From contig NC_010505.1 in the NCBI RefSeq assembly GCF_000019725.1, forward strand, positions 3,537,001 through 3,601,000: a stretch of DNA of 64,000 nt. Reading direction: 5' to 3'. The stretch comes from Methylobacterium radiotolerans JCM 2831 (GTDB lineage Bacteria > Pseudomonadota > Alphaproteobacteria > Rhizobiales > Beijerinckiaceae). Under the pieces are notes generated by a model. That model ran no database searches and was not told where the DNA came from. It was given only the letters and a program-made list of their open reading frames with translations. The position numbers were made by a program, and so were the translations under genes. This document shows, one piece after another, positions 35,226 through 44,107 of this stretch; positions within the stretch are counted from its first letter, which is position 1, and every line of letters begins with the position of its first letter.

Positions 35226-35405
35226 ATGACAGAACAGACCGGACGGCCGTCGCGGGAGGACCCCGACGCTGGGGCGACCACCGACACCGAGACGCCGCGC
35301 GAGAAGCTCGGGCAGATGGAGGACGAGGCGCGGTCCGGCACCGATCTCGGTGAGGCGATCGACCGCGCCACCGCCGCCGTCGGCCAGGACGACGGGAAGC
35401 GCTGA
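35226..35405 (+). CDS. Small disordered acidic protein 1
   Basis: A 59-residue hydrophilic protein (MTEQTGRPSREDPDAGATTD at the start), rich in Asp, Glu, Thr, Ala and Gly, with no hydrophobic core and no cysteines; probably disordered apart from a short helix near LGEAIDRATAAV. ATG at 35226 follows GAGAGGCGAG. Its stop TGA overlaps the next ATG (TGATG). No family is recognised. Composition is typical of small stress or desiccation proteins in Methylobacterium-like bacteria (inference). Confidence 0.6.
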   Translation: MTEQTGRPSREDPDAGATTDTETPREKLGQMEDEARSGTDLGEAIDRATAAVGQDDGKR

Positions 35406-35719
35406 TGGTCAGGCCGACGAGCGAATCCGGAACGGTCACCCGCAAGCCCGACGACAAGGTCGGGTCGCGCGGGAGTCCGCCCGCCGGGGGCGGCCATCAG
35501 ACCTCCGATCAGGCGGCGATCACCGACATGGGCTCCGGCGAGACGCCGCGGCCCGAACCCAAGGAGGGCTGGGGCGCGGCCGGCGAACCCGGCCGCGCGC
35601 CGCCGGCGATCGGCGGCTCCTCGGGGGGGCATTCGGACCAGAAGGCCTCGCGGGGTCCGGCCGCCGACACGAAGGTCGCGGGCGGGCACTACCGGGCGGA
35701 GCGGGAGAACCGGGAATGA
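35405..35719 (+). CDS. Small disordered protein 2
   Basis: A 104-residue protein of Gly, Pro, Ser, Asp and charged residues, with no hydrophobic segments. SPPAGGGHQTSDQAAITDMG and AIGGSSGGHSDQKASRG are low-complexity segments. ATG overlaps the previous stop, and its own stop overlaps the next ATG (ATGA), so the three proteins are translationally coupled. No family is recognised. Confidence 0.6.
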   Translation: MVRPTSESGTVTRKPDDKVGSRGSPPAGGGHQTSDQAAITDMGSGETPRPEPKEGWGAAGEPGRAPPAIGGSSGGHSDQKASRGPAADTKVAGGHYRAERENRE

Positions 35720-35874
35720 CCGAGCCTCGAGAGACCGGCGCGCAGCCGGACGCGCCGAAGAACGTCGCCCCCGACGCGGTCAAGGACCCGAACGAGAAGA
35801 CGGAGGGCAAGCCCGGACAGGGTACGCCCTCCGGCGGGACGCAGAACGACGAGACCGATCCCGGCAGCAGCTGA
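35716..35874 (+). CDS. Small disordered protein 3
   Basis: A 52-residue, very hydrophilic protein starting MTEPRETGAQPDAPKNVAPD and ending in a Gly/Ser/Thr-rich tail. No hydrophobic residues cluster, so no fold is expected. ATGA overlap with the previous gene. Like its two neighbours it is lysine/glutamate/proline-rich and resembles hydrophilin-type stress proteins in composition; this is inference only. Confidence 0.55.
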   Translation: MTEPRETGAQPDAPKNVAPDAVKDPNEKTEGKPGQGTPSGGTQNDETDPGSS

Positions 35875-35926
35875 CGCGACAGGCCCGAGCGGCGCCGCGG
35901 CGAGGTACGCCGCGGCGTCCCGGGGT

Positions 35927-36178
35927 TCAGGAGAGCCGGAAGGCGATCGGCCCGGAGGCCAGCGGCACCTCGCCGGGACGGCAGCCGGTCTCGACGCAGG
36001 CGTAGCGGATCGCGTCCTGGCGGCTGCGGAAGATGCCTCCGGCGCGCCCACCGGTCTCGACCGCGACCCAATGCCCCTCCCCGTCCTGACCGACGAGGTA
36101 TGAGGGCGGCGCGGAGGCGGCCTGGGCGAGCGACGGAAGCGGGTTCAACGCGACGGGCATCGGTGTCACGGGGTTCAC
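35927..36178 (-). CDS. Small hypothetical protein
   Basis: An 83-residue protein. The C-terminal two thirds look folded: YLVGQDGEGHWVAVETGG then GIFRSRQDAIRYACVETGC, a pattern (beta strands, then a helix with DAIRYA) like small DUF2188-type domains, though the match is weak. GTG at 36178 is preferred because GAGAGG precedes it; ATG at 36160 is the alternative. It converges with the disordered-protein operon. Confidence 0.55.
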   Translation of the reverse strand: MNPVTPMPVALNPLPSLAQAASAPPSYLVGQDGEGHWVAVETGGRAGGIFRSRQDAIRYACVETGCRPGEVPLASGPIAFRLS

Positions 36179-36268
36179 GCGGGCCTCTCGGGTCCGCAGC
36201 ACCGAGGTATCGCCCCCGGCATAAGGGTTCGATGGGCCCGAGAGCGGCCCGGAATAAGGGCCGCATCA

Positions 36269-36294
36269 GCAACCGGGCCTGAGCGCCCGGTTGC
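36269..36294 (-). terminator. Terminator of typA
   Basis: GCAACCGGGC and GCCCGGTTGC form a perfect 10-base stem with a six-base loop, 33 bases past the typA stop codon. Confidence 0.65.
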
Positions 36295-36326
36295 CTGTCG
36301 TTCACGATCGGCGACGGTCGACCGCC

Positions 36327-38150
36327 TCAGGCGGCGTTCTCCTTCGACCGCTCGGCCCGCTTGCGGTCGTTCGGGTCGAGGATCGCCTTGCGCAGGCGGA
36401 TCGACTTCGGCGTCACCTCGACGAGCTCGTCGTCCTGGATCCAGGCCAGCGAGCGCTCCAGGGTCATCCGGATCGGCGGCGTGAGGCGCACCGCCTCGTC
36501 CTTCGACGTGGTGCGGATGTTGGTGAGCTTCTTGCCCTTGAGCACGTTCACCTCGAGATCGTTCTCGCGGTTGTGCTCGCCGACGATCATGCCCTGGTAC
36601 ACCTTCCAGCCGGGCTCGATCATCATCGGGCCGCGGTCCTCCAGGTTCCACATGGCGTAGGCCACGGCCTCGCCCTGGTCGTTGGAGATCAGCACGCCGT
36701 TGCGCCGGCCCGGCATCTCGCCCTTGTAGGGCTCGTAGGCCTTGAACAGCCGGTTCATGATCGCGGTGCCGCGGGTGTCGGTCAGCAGCTCGCCCTGGTA
36801 GCCGATCAGGCCGCGGGTCGGGGCGTGGAACACGAGGCGCAGGCGGTTACCGCCCGAGGGCCGCATCTCCAGCATCTCGGCCTTCCGCTCGGACATCTTC
36901 TGCACGACGACGCCGGAATGCTCCTCGTCGACGTCGATGACGACCTCCTCGATCGGCTCCAGAAGTCCGCCGTTCTCGTCGCGCTCGTACACGACGCGGG
37001 GCCGCGACACGGCGATCTCGAAACCCTCGCGGCGCATGGTCTCGATTAGGATCGAGAGCTGCAGCTCGCCGCGGCCCGAGACGTAGAAGCTGTCCTTGTC
37101 GGCGGCCTCCTCGATCTTGAGCGTGACGTTGCCCTCGGCCTCCTTGAACAGGCGGTCGCGGATCATGCGGCTCGTGACCTTGTCGCCCTCGGTGCCGGCG
37201 AGCGGGCTGTCGTTGACGATGAACGACATCGTCACGGTCGGCGGGTCGATCGGCTGCGCCTGGATCGGGGTCTCGACCTGCGGGTCGCAGAACGTGTCGG
37301 CCACGGTGCCCTTCATCAGGCCGGCGATCGACACGATGTCGCCCGCCTCGCCCACATCGATCGGGGCGCGCTCGAGGCCGCGGAAGGCGAGGATCTTCGA
37401 CACGCGGCCGGTCTCGACGACCTTGCCGTGACGGTCGAGGACCTTGATCGACTGGTTGGGCTTCACCGAGCCCGCGGCGATGCGGCCGGTGATGATGCGG
37501 CCGAGGAACGGGTTGGCCTCCAGCAGGGTGCCGAGCATCCGGAACGGCCCCTCCTCGGTGCGGGCCGGCGGCACGTGCTTGAGCACGAGGTCGAACAGCG
37601 GGGTGAGGCCGACCGACGGGTCCGCGTCCGGGCTGTCGGCCATCCAGCCGTTGCGGCCCGACCCGTAGAGGATCGGGAAGTCGAGCTGCTCGTCGGTGGC
37701 GTCGAGGGCGGCGAACAGGTCGAAGACCTCGTTCACGACCTCGTTGATGCGGGCGTCCGGACGGTCGACCTTGTTGATCGCCACGATCGGGCGCAGGCCG
37801 ATCTTGAGCGCCTTGCCGACCACGAACTTGGTCTGGGGCATCGGCCCCTCGGCGGCGTCCACCAGCACGATCACGCCGTCGACCATCGACAGGATGCGCT
37901 CGACCTCGCCGCCGAAATCGGCGTGGCCGGGAGTGTCGACGATGTTGACGCGGGTGTCCTTCCAGACGACCGAGGTCGCCTTGGCGAGGATCGTGATGCC
38001 GCGCTCCTTCTCGAGGTCGTTCGAGTCCATCGCCCGCTCCTCGACCCGCTGATTCTCGCGGAAGGTGCCGGACTGGGCCAGCAGCTTGTCGACGAGGGTC
38101 GTCTTGCCGTGGTCGACGTGAGCGATGATGGCGATGTTGCGCAGATTCAT
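36327..38150 (-). CDS. typA: Ribosome-associated GTPase TypA/BipA
   Basis: A 607-residue translational GTPase. [24 protein letters not shown] has the P-loop (G1, residues 10-18), ERGITILAK the switch I (G2), [14 protein letters not shown]3 and [10 protein letters not shown]4. Elongation-factor domains II, III and V follow, with the TypA-specific C-terminal domain ([20 protein letters not shown]). BipA binds ribosomes and aids 50S assembly and stress or cold growth. Length is normal. A plausible promoter is at 38244-38270. Confidence 0.95.
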   Translation of the reverse strand: MNLRNIAIIAHVDHGKTTLVDKLLAQSGTFRENQRVEERAMDSNDLEKERGITILAKATSVVWKDTRVNIVDTPGHADFGGEVERILSMVDGVIVLVDAAEGPMPQTKFVVGKALKIGLRPIVAINKVDRPDARINEVVNEVFDLFAALDATDEQLDFPILYGSGRNGWMADSPDADPSVGLTPLFDLVLKHVPPARTEEGPFRMLGTLLEANPFLGRIITGRIAAGSVKPNQSIKVLDRHGKVVETGRVSKILAFRGLERAPIDVGEAGDIVSIAGLMKGTVADTFCDPQVETPIQAQPIDPPTVTMSFIVNDSPLAGTEGDKVTSRMIRDRLFKEAEGNVTLKIEEAADKDSFYVSGRGELQLSILIETMRREGFEIAVSRPRVVYERDENGGLLEPIEEVVIDVDEEHSGVVVQKMSERKAEMLEMRPSGGNRLRLVFHAPTRGLIGYQGELLTDTRGTAIMNRLFKAYEPYKGEMPGRRNGVLISNDQGEAVAYAMWNLEDRGPMMIEPGWKVYQGMIVGEHNRENDLEVNVLKGKKLTNIRTTSKDEAVRLTPPIRMTLERSLAWIQDDELVEVTPKSIRLRKAILDPNDRKRAERSKENAA

Positions 38151-38566
38151 GGCGGCCCGAAACGGGTTGTGCCGGCTCCCTGGCGGCCGCGCGGCGCGGC
38201 CGTCCGCGCCGGTTCAGGTACGGAGTCGTGGTGGTTGCGTCGCAATATAAGGACGCGCGCGGTTGGGCAAGGCCGCTGAGGTCATGGGGGCGTCGCGTGG
38301 CGGGGATTGCTGGGGGCAGTTCCGAAGGTGGCACCGGCGCGGGGCCGCGGCCTGGCCGCCGCTGCAGGGCTGATCTGCGCGCTCTCTCCCGCACCGCCTG
38401 CCCTATATGACGGCACGATGACGCCGTGATCGGCGCGAAGCCGTCCGTATCGGGTTGTATTGGATGAAACCGGATCCCTCGGGTAGCGTATCGACCAGGA
38501 TCAGGTGCCCGGCTGCGGCGATTCGGCCCTCGGGCTGCCGGGGCGGGCTTTCCTCGGAAGGACACG
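38151..38566. other. Divergent intergenic region, typA/pseudo-ABC
   Basis: A 416-base gap. It holds the probable typA promoter, and CTATAT at about 38402-38407 could be a -10 for the rightward gene, without a clear -35. No gene is supported. Confidence 0.45.
38244..38270 (-). promoter_or_regulatory. Possible typA promoter
   Basis: Read leftward: TTGCCC (38270-38265), 15 bases, TATATT (38249-38244). The hexamers match the housekeeping consensus at 4 and 5 of 6 places, but the spacing is short. It is about 95 bases before typA. Confidence 0.35.
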
Positions 38567-41215
38567 ATGCGCGCGCTTGAGCCGCGGCTGTTCCCGTACA
38601 TCTGGCGCTACTCGAAGGGCGCGCAGCTCAGGATCTGCGCCGTCGTGCTCGCGTCGCTCCCGTTCTACTTCGCCTCGCTCGACCTGCCGAAGCGCATCGT
38701 CAACGACGCGATCACCGGGAAGGCCTACGCGCACGGCGAGGCGACCGCGCCGTTCCTCGAGCTCACGGTCGAGTGGCCCGCCTTCCTGGGCGGCGGCAAG
38801 ACCCACCTGTTCGAGGGGTTCCAGCTCGACAGGTTCGAGCTGCTGCTGAGCCTGTCGACCCTGTTCCTCAGCCTCGTCCTGATCAACGGCGCCTTCAAGT
38901 TCTGGATCAACCTGCAGAAGGGCATCCTCGGCGAGCGGATGCTGCGCCGCCTGCGCTTCCAGCTTTTCTCGCTGATGCTGCGCTTCTCGCCGGAGACGCA
39001 GCGGGAGGTGAAATCCTCCGAGACGGCGACGATCATCCGCGACGAGGTCGAGCCGATCGGCTCCTTCATCGGCGACGCGATCGTGGTGCCGGTCTTCCTG
39101 GGCACGCAGGCTGCGACGGCGCTGGCCTTCATCATGATGCAGAACATGTGGCTCGGCATCGCGGCCGGCGGCATGGTCGCCGTGCAGATGATCGTGATCC
39201 CGCGGCTGCGGCGGGAGATCATCCGCCTCAGCCGCCAGCGCCAGATCGCGTCCCGCGCCCTCGCCGGCCGCGTCGCAGAGGTGCTGGACGGCCTGCAGGC
39301 GGTGCTGCTCAACGACACCGGCCGCTGGGAGCGGGCGGAGATCGGCGGCCGCCTCTACCGGCTCTACGACCTGCGGCTGCGGATCTACCGCCGCAAGTTC
39401 GCGGTGAAGTACCTCAACAACCTGCTCGCGCAGGTGACGCCGTTCCTGTTCTACGCGATCGGCGGCTACTTCGCCCTCAAGGGGCAGCTCGACATCGGCC
39501 AGCTCGTGGCGGTCCTGGCCGCCTATCGCGACCTGCCGCCGCCCCTCAAGGAGCTGATCGACTGGGACCAGCAGCGCCTCGACGTCGAGGTCAAGTACGA
39601 GACCGTGGCGGCGCATTTCGGTCCGCAGCGCCTTGTGCCGGCGGAGCACGAATCCGAGCGCGCGGCGCCCCGCCTCGGCAGCCCGCTGCGCCTCGAGGGC
39701 CTGCAGCTGCGCGATCCGCAGGGCGGCTCCCTGATCGAGGTCGGGGACGCGGAGGTGCGTCTGCCGGGGCGGATCGCCCTGGTCCCGCCCGGACCGATCG
39801 CGCAGGAATTCGTCCGGGTCCTGGCCGGGTTGCAGTCGCCGCCCGGGGGAACGATCCGGATCGGGGAGCACGACCTCTCCACCCTGCCGCGCCGGCACCA
39901 CGCGCGCCGCATCGCCTATGCGGGCGTCCAGCCCGTGCTGTTCCCCGGGACGCTGCGCGACAACATCCTCTACGGGCTGCGCGTGCACCCGCTGCGCACC
40001 AACAGCCTCGATCTCAGCAAAACGCGGATCAACGAGGCGGTGAAGACCGGCAATCCCTGCGACAGCGTCGAGGACCCCTGGATCGACTTCGAGCGCCTCG
40101 GCGTCCGGGATGCCGGGGAGCTCGACGAGCGCCTGCTCGACCTGCTCGGCCGGCTCGATCTCGGCGACGAACTCTACCGGTTCGGGCTCGGCGCCCTGAG
40201 TTCGGTGGCCCATGACACGCCGGTGGGCCAGCGCATGATCGCGGCGCGGGAGCACCTGCGCGAGCACTTCGCCCAGAAGGGCCTCGCCGACTTGGTGATC
40301 CCGTTCGCCCGAGGCCGCTACAACGAGCAGGCCACCGTCGGAGAGAACCTGCTGTTCGGCGTCCCCCGCGACCCGACGCTGACGGAACCGCGCCGTCTGG
40401 CCGGCGTCACGCTGTTCCGCGAAGCGCTGGACAAGGTGAAGCTCCTCGACGAGCTGGACCGGATGGGCGTGGCTATCGCCAGCAACCTCAAGGACATTTT
40501 CGCCGACGTGCCGCCGGGCCACCCGCTGTTCCGGCGGTTCTCGCTGATCACCCCGGACGCGCTGCCGGACTACCTGCGCCGGCTCGCGCGCCTGCCCGAC
40601 GCGGGGCGCCTGAGCGAGGCCGACAGCGTGGCCTTCCTGGCCCTGGCCCTGGCCTATGTCGAGCCGCGGATGCGCTTCGGCCTGCTCGACGAGACCTTGG
40701 CCAAGCGGATCGTCGGCGCGCGGGCCGTCGTACAGGGCTTCATGCACGGCGACGACGGGTGCGACGTCGAATCCTACGACCCGAACCGGATCAACCCGCG
40801 CAGCACGGTGCTCGACAATCTGCTCTTCGGCCGCATCGACACGGCGCGGATGCACGGCGAGGCGCTGATTCAGCGGGAGGCCCGCGCGGTGTTCCGGGAA
40901 TTCGACCTGGAGCGGCCGATCCAGCGGCGCGGCCTCGAGAAGGAGGTCGGCAACCGCGGGCAGCTGCTCCCCGAGCGCGTCCGGGTCCGGGTCGGTCTCG
41001 CACGGGCGATCCTGCGCGACCCGGAGATCCTCGTGATCGACCGGGTGGACGAGCATCTGGAGCGGGGCGTCGACACCCTGCTCGACGTGACCGAGACCAC
41101 CCTGCCCCGGGCCAGCCTCGTGGCGAGCCTGTCGCCGGAATCGGATCCGGCCCGGTTCCCCGCGCGCCTGCCGGTCCAGAGCGCCGAGACGCGCCTGCGC
41201 ACGGCGGCCGAATGA
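38567..41215 (+). CDS. ABC-exporter-like membrane protein with degenerate nucleotide-binding domain
   Basis: An 882-residue protein. Residues 1-325 are an ABC-exporter membrane domain with helices near 22-40, 92-112, 170-210 and 285-320. The rest aligns in order with an ABC ATPase but is broken at each catalytic site: the Walker A place reads LVPPGPIAQEFVRVLAG (405-421) with no Lys or Ser/Thr; the signature is NRGQLLPERVRVRVGLARAI in place of LSGGQ (796-815); Walker B is ILVIDRVDE (821-829) with Arg for the catalytic Glu. A roughly 265-residue insertion (471-735) separates the halves. The Q-loop-following element occurs three times: TLRDNILYG, TVGENLLFG, TVLDNLLFG. ATP hydrolysis is unlikely; function unknown. 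AGGACACG precedes the ATG. Confidence 0.75.
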   Translation: MRALEPRLFPYIWRYSKGAQLRICAVVLASLPFYFASLDLPKRIVNDAITGKAYAHGEATAPFLELTVEWPAFLGGGKTHLFEGFQLDRFELLLSLSTLFLSLVLINGAFKFWINLQKGILGERMLRRLRFQLFSLMLRFSPETQREVKSSETATIIRDEVEPIGSFIGDAIVVPVFLGTQAATALAFIMMQNMWLGIAAGGMVAVQMIVIPRLRREIIRLSRQRQIASRALAGRVAEVLDGLQAVLLNDTGRWERAEIGGRLYRLYDLRLRIYRRKFAVKYLNNLLAQVTPFLFYAIGGYFALKGQLDIGQLVAVLAAYRDLPPPLKELIDWDQQRLDVEVKYETVAAHFGPQRLVPAEHESERAAPRLGSPLRLEGLQLRDPQGGSLIEVGDAEVRLPGRIALVPPGPIAQEFVRVLAGLQSPPGGTIRIGEHDLSTLPRRHHARRIAYAGVQPVLFPGTLRDNILYGLRVHPLRTNSLDLSKTRINEAVKTGNPCDSVEDPWIDFERLGVRDAGELDERLLDLLGRLDLGDELYRFGLGALSSVAHDTPVGQRMIAAREHLREHFAQKGLADLVIPFARGRYNEQATVGENLLFGVPRDPTLTEPRRLAGVTLFREALDKVKLLDELDRMGVAIASNLKDIFADVPPGHPLFRRFSLITPDALPDYLRRLARLPDAGRLSEADSVAFLALALAYVEPRMRFGLLDETLAKRIVGARAVVQGFMHGDDGCDVESYDPNRINPRSTVLDNLLFGRIDTARMHGEALIQREARAVFREFDLERPIQRRGLEKEVGNRGQLLPERVRVRVGLARAILRDPEILVIDRVDEHLERGVDTLLDVTETTLPRASLVASLSPESDPARFPARLPVQSAETRLRTAAE

Positions 41216-41292
41216 CGTGAGCGTGACCGGTGCGCGCGGGGCGCGGGCGGCGGTTTACAGGGCCGCCCGTCTCCGGCACAGGATGGCACCCC

Positions 41293-42729
41293 ATGCCAAC
41301 ATTCTCGGACGCCACCGCGACCCCGGACCGGACGATCCCGAGCCTCGCCGGGATGCCGCGCGTGGTGCCGCCGCACCGCGCCCCGCCGGAGCGCGAGCTG
41401 CCGCTGGCCGCCTACCTGCGCTCGATCCGCGACAACGCGCTGGCGGGCTTCCCCGAGCGCGCCTTCGAGGAGCCGGTCACTCGCCGGGGCCTGCTCGGAC
41501 GGTCGAGTTTCGTGCTGAACGACCCCGAGGCGATCCGCCGGGTCCTGGTCGAGAACCAGGCGAACTACGCCCGCACTACCGGGACGACCCGCATCCTGCG
41601 CCCGATCCTCGGCGACGGGCTCCTGATCAGTGAGGGCTCGGCGTGGCGGCACCAGCGGCGGACCCTGGCGCCGGCCTTCACGCCGCGGGCGATCGACGGG
41701 CTGGTGCCCCATATCGCCGCCGCCGTGACCGACGGGATGGAGCGGATCGCCGCCGAGGCCGCGGCGGGGCCGGTCGACCTGTTCACGTCCTTCTACCGAC
41801 TCGCCCTCGAGATCGCCGGGCGCGCCATGTTCTCGGTGGGCATGGACGAGCACGGCGCCGAGCTGCGCCAGTTCATCGCCGAGTATGCCGAGCGGATGGG
41901 GCGGCCGCACCTCCTCGACATCGTGATCCCCCCGGGCTGGCCGGTGCCCCTCGACTGGTCGCGCGGCCGGTTCCGGCGCCGGTGGATCCCGTTCCTCGAC
42001 CGGATCATCGCGGCGCGCCGGGCGGCGGAGCGGGACCGGTCCCGGTCGGGCGACCTCCTCGACCTGCTCGCGGCCGCGCGCAATCCGGACACGGGCGCGG
42101 CCTTCACGCCCGACGAGCTGCGCGACCAAGTCGCCACCATGATCCTGGCGGGCCACGAGACCACGGCCGGCACGCTGTTCTGGGCGGCCTACCTGCTCGC
42201 CCTCGCGCCGGAGGTCCAGGAGCGGGTCGCCGCCGAGGCGCGGGCCGCCGACCTCACCGATCCGACCGGATGCCAGAGCGACGGTCGGCTGCCACTGACC
42301 CGCGCGGTGATCGACGAGACCCTACGCCTGTACCCGGCGGCCTTCGTGGTCGTCCGGCGTGCGCTCGGCCCGGACAACGTGGCGGGCCACGCCGTCAAGG
42401 CGAGCGACATCGTCATGGTGAGCCCCTGGGTACTCCACCGCCACCGCGCGCTCTGGACGGATCCGGACGCGTTCGATCCGGGCCGCTTCCTGCCCGGCGC
42501 GCCCGCGCCGCGGCGCTTCGCCTACCTGCCGTTCGGGGCCGGTCCGCGTGTGTGCATCGGCGCGCAGTTCGCCCTGAGCGAGGCCGTCCTGTCCCTGGCG
42601 CGGGTGCTGCAGCGGTTCCGGCTGGTGCTCGACGAGCGCGAGCCGGTGCTGCCCCAGGCGGTCGTCACGACCCAGCCGGACCGGCCGGCCCGGTTCCGGC
42701 TGATCCCCCGCGAGCCGCTCAGCCCCTGA
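41293..42729 (+). CDS. Cytochrome P450
   Basis: A 478-residue bacterial P450 with all key features: I-helix AGHETT (286-291) with the acid-alcohol pair for oxygen activation, K-helix ETLR (342-345), and the heme loop FGAGPRVCIG with Cys421 as thiolate ligand. HQRRTLAPAFTP is the C-helix. Its length and sequence style resemble CYP102/CYP4-like fatty-acid or terpenoid hydroxylases more than the short CYP101 class. No ferredoxin or reductase gene is adjacent, so electrons must come from elsewhere. It follows the pseudo-ABC gene by 77 bases. The substrate is unknown. Confidence 0.92.
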   Translation: MPTFSDATATPDRTIPSLAGMPRVVPPHRAPPERELPLAAYLRSIRDNALAGFPERAFEEPVTRRGLLGRSSFVLNDPEAIRRVLVENQANYARTTGTTRILRPILGDGLLISEGSAWRHQRRTLAPAFTPRAIDGLVPHIAAAVTDGMERIAAEAAAGPVDLFTSFYRLALEIAGRAMFSVGMDEHGAELRQFIAEYAERMGRPHLLDIVIPPGWPVPLDWSRGRFRRRWIPFLDRIIAARRAAERDRSRSGDLLDLLAAARNPDTGAAFTPDELRDQVATMILAGHETTAGTLFWAAYLLALAPEVQERVAAEARAADLTDPTGCQSDGRLPLTRAVIDETLRLYPAAFVVVRRALGPDNVAGHAVKASDIVMVSPWVLHRHRALWTDPDAFDPGRFLPGAPAPRRFAYLPFGAGPRVCIGAQFALSEAVLSLARVLQRFRLVLDEREPVLPQAVVTTQPDRPARFRLIPREPLSP

Positions 42730-43603
42730 TCCCGGTGATCGTCGCCGAGGTCGCGCGGGGATCGCGCATCGGCCAGCGGCCGCTCTCCACCTGCGCCAGG
42801 AAGTCGTCGAGGAGCCGGTTGTAGGCGTCGGGCTCCTCGACCGAGAGGGCGTGGCCGGTATTGGGCAGCATGGCGAGGGCCGCGGAGGGGATGACCCGCT
42901 TGAGCATCAGGCTCGGGGCGAGGCAGGGCCAGTCCTCGTCGCCGGCGACGATCAGGGTCGGGACGGTCATGCGGCCCAGCTCATCCGTGAGGTCGTAGAG
43001 CGACGGCCGCCCCTTCTGCACGCCGGCCTGGGTGTTGGCCGAGCCGAGGGCCGAGTGCTCAGCGAGCATCCGCTTGAACTCGGCGTGCCCGCGCGGGTCC
43101 TTGGTCTCGAACTGCACCCGCGTCGGCCCGACGGCGTAGCGCTCCGCGAAGGCCGCCATGCCGTCGCGGCGCAGCATCTCGGCGGTGGCGTCCGCCTCGG
43201 CGCGGAACAGGGCCTGCCGCTCGGGCTCCGCGCCGTAGCCGCAGCCGCCGAGGCAGAGCGACAGCGCGCGGTCAGGATGCCGCAGGCCGAAATGCAGGGT
43301 CGCGAAGGCGCCCATCGAGATGCCGGCGACGTGGGCCTTCGGCGCGCCGAGATGATCGACGATGGCCAGGATGTCGTCGGCGGCGCGCGCCTGCGCGTAG
43401 GCCGAGACGGCCTCCGGCACGTCGGAGGGCGGGTAGCCCCGGGCATTGAACGCGACCGCGCGGTAGCGGCGGCCGAAATGGCGCAGCTGGGCCTCGTAGC
43501 TGCGATGGTCGCCGGCGAATTCGTGGACGAAGATCAGCGGCGTCCCCTCGCCGCTCTCCTCGTAATGGAGCCGTATCCCGTCGTCCGTCGTGGCGCTCGG
43601 CAT
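42719..43603 (-). CDS. Alpha/beta hydrolase
   Basis: A 294-residue hydrolase. HYEESGEGTPLIFVHEFAGDHRS gives the oxyanion-hole region, HVAGISMGAF holds nucleophile Ser96, AGDEDWPC the acid (Asp222), and NTGHALSVEEP the catalytic His251, so the triad is intact. The family includes esterases, lactonases and 3-oxoadipate enol-lactonase-like enzymes; the closest type cannot be settled here. ATG 43603 has AGAGGATC. Its 3' end overlaps that of the P450 gene by 11 bases on the opposite strand. Confidence 0.88.
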   Translation of the reverse strand: MPSATTDDGIRLHYEESGEGTPLIFVHEFAGDHRSYEAQLRHFGRRYRAVAFNARGYPPSDVPEAVSAYAQARAADDILAIVDHLGAPKAHVAGISMGAFATLHFGLRHPDRALSLCLGGCGYGAEPERQALFRAEADATAEMLRRDGMAAFAERYAVGPTRVQFETKDPRGHAEFKRMLAEHSALGSANTQAGVQKGRPSLYDLTDELGRMTVPTLIVAGDEDWPCLAPSLMLKRVIPSAALAMLPNTGHALSVEEPDAYNRLLDDFLAQVESGRWPMRDPRATSATITGIRG

Positions 43604-43765
43604 GTCGATCCTCTCACCGACCACCCCCCAGGACTCCGAGATGGCGCGACGGGGCACCCGGTCGAGAGCCGAGGCCGGACTTCGTGTCGGGCACGACGAA
43701 GCCGCACCCGGCGGACCGGGCGCGGCTCGAGTCTTCCGTGCCGGCGGGGACGGTCCCCGCCCGGC

Positions 43766-44107
43766 TCAAGCGGCCTTCTTGGAGGAGGCCGGCTTGGCGC
43801 CCCCCTTGTTGGCGGCGACCTCCGCGAGCTTCGCGGCCAGCTTGGCGTCGAGCTTGCCCGAGGCGCCGAGCGGCAGCTCGATGTCGAGGCCGAGGGTCGA
43901 GACACCCTCGCCGCGCTCCAGGGTGACCTTCACCTTGTCGGGCTCCACCGCGACATGGTTGGCGATCACCGCCAGGATTTCCTCCCGGAGCTGGATCACG
44001 AGGTCGGGGCGACCCGACTCCGCGCGCTCGTGGGCGAGGATCAGCTGCAGGCGGTCGCGGGCGACCGCGCCGGAGCTGCGCTTCTGGAACAGTCCCAGGA
44101 TGCTCAC
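43766..44107 (-). CDS. minE: Cell division topological specificity factor MinE
   Basis: A 113-residue protein, longer than the 88 of E. coli. MSILGLFQKR is the membrane-targeting/anti-MinCD start, ARDRLQLILAHERAESGRPDLVIQLREEILAVI the MinD-binding helix-strand, and VTLERGEGVSTLGLDIELP the dimer strands. The extra 30 residues are a Lys/Ala-rich tail. GTG start overlaps the minD stop (GTGA). It drives MinD oscillation so that the division ring forms at mid-cell. Confidence 0.92.
   Translation of the reverse strand: MSILGLFQKRSSGAVARDRLQLILAHERAESGRPDLVIQLREEILAVIANHVAVEPDKVKVTLERGEGVSTLGLDIELPLGASGKLDAKLAAKLAEVAANKGGAKPASSKKAA

Noticed and set aside
38501..41056. 851-residue open frame opposite the pseudo-ABC gene
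   Set aside because: Shadow frame; no recognisable domain, while the plus strand shows an ABC-exporter membrane domain in order.
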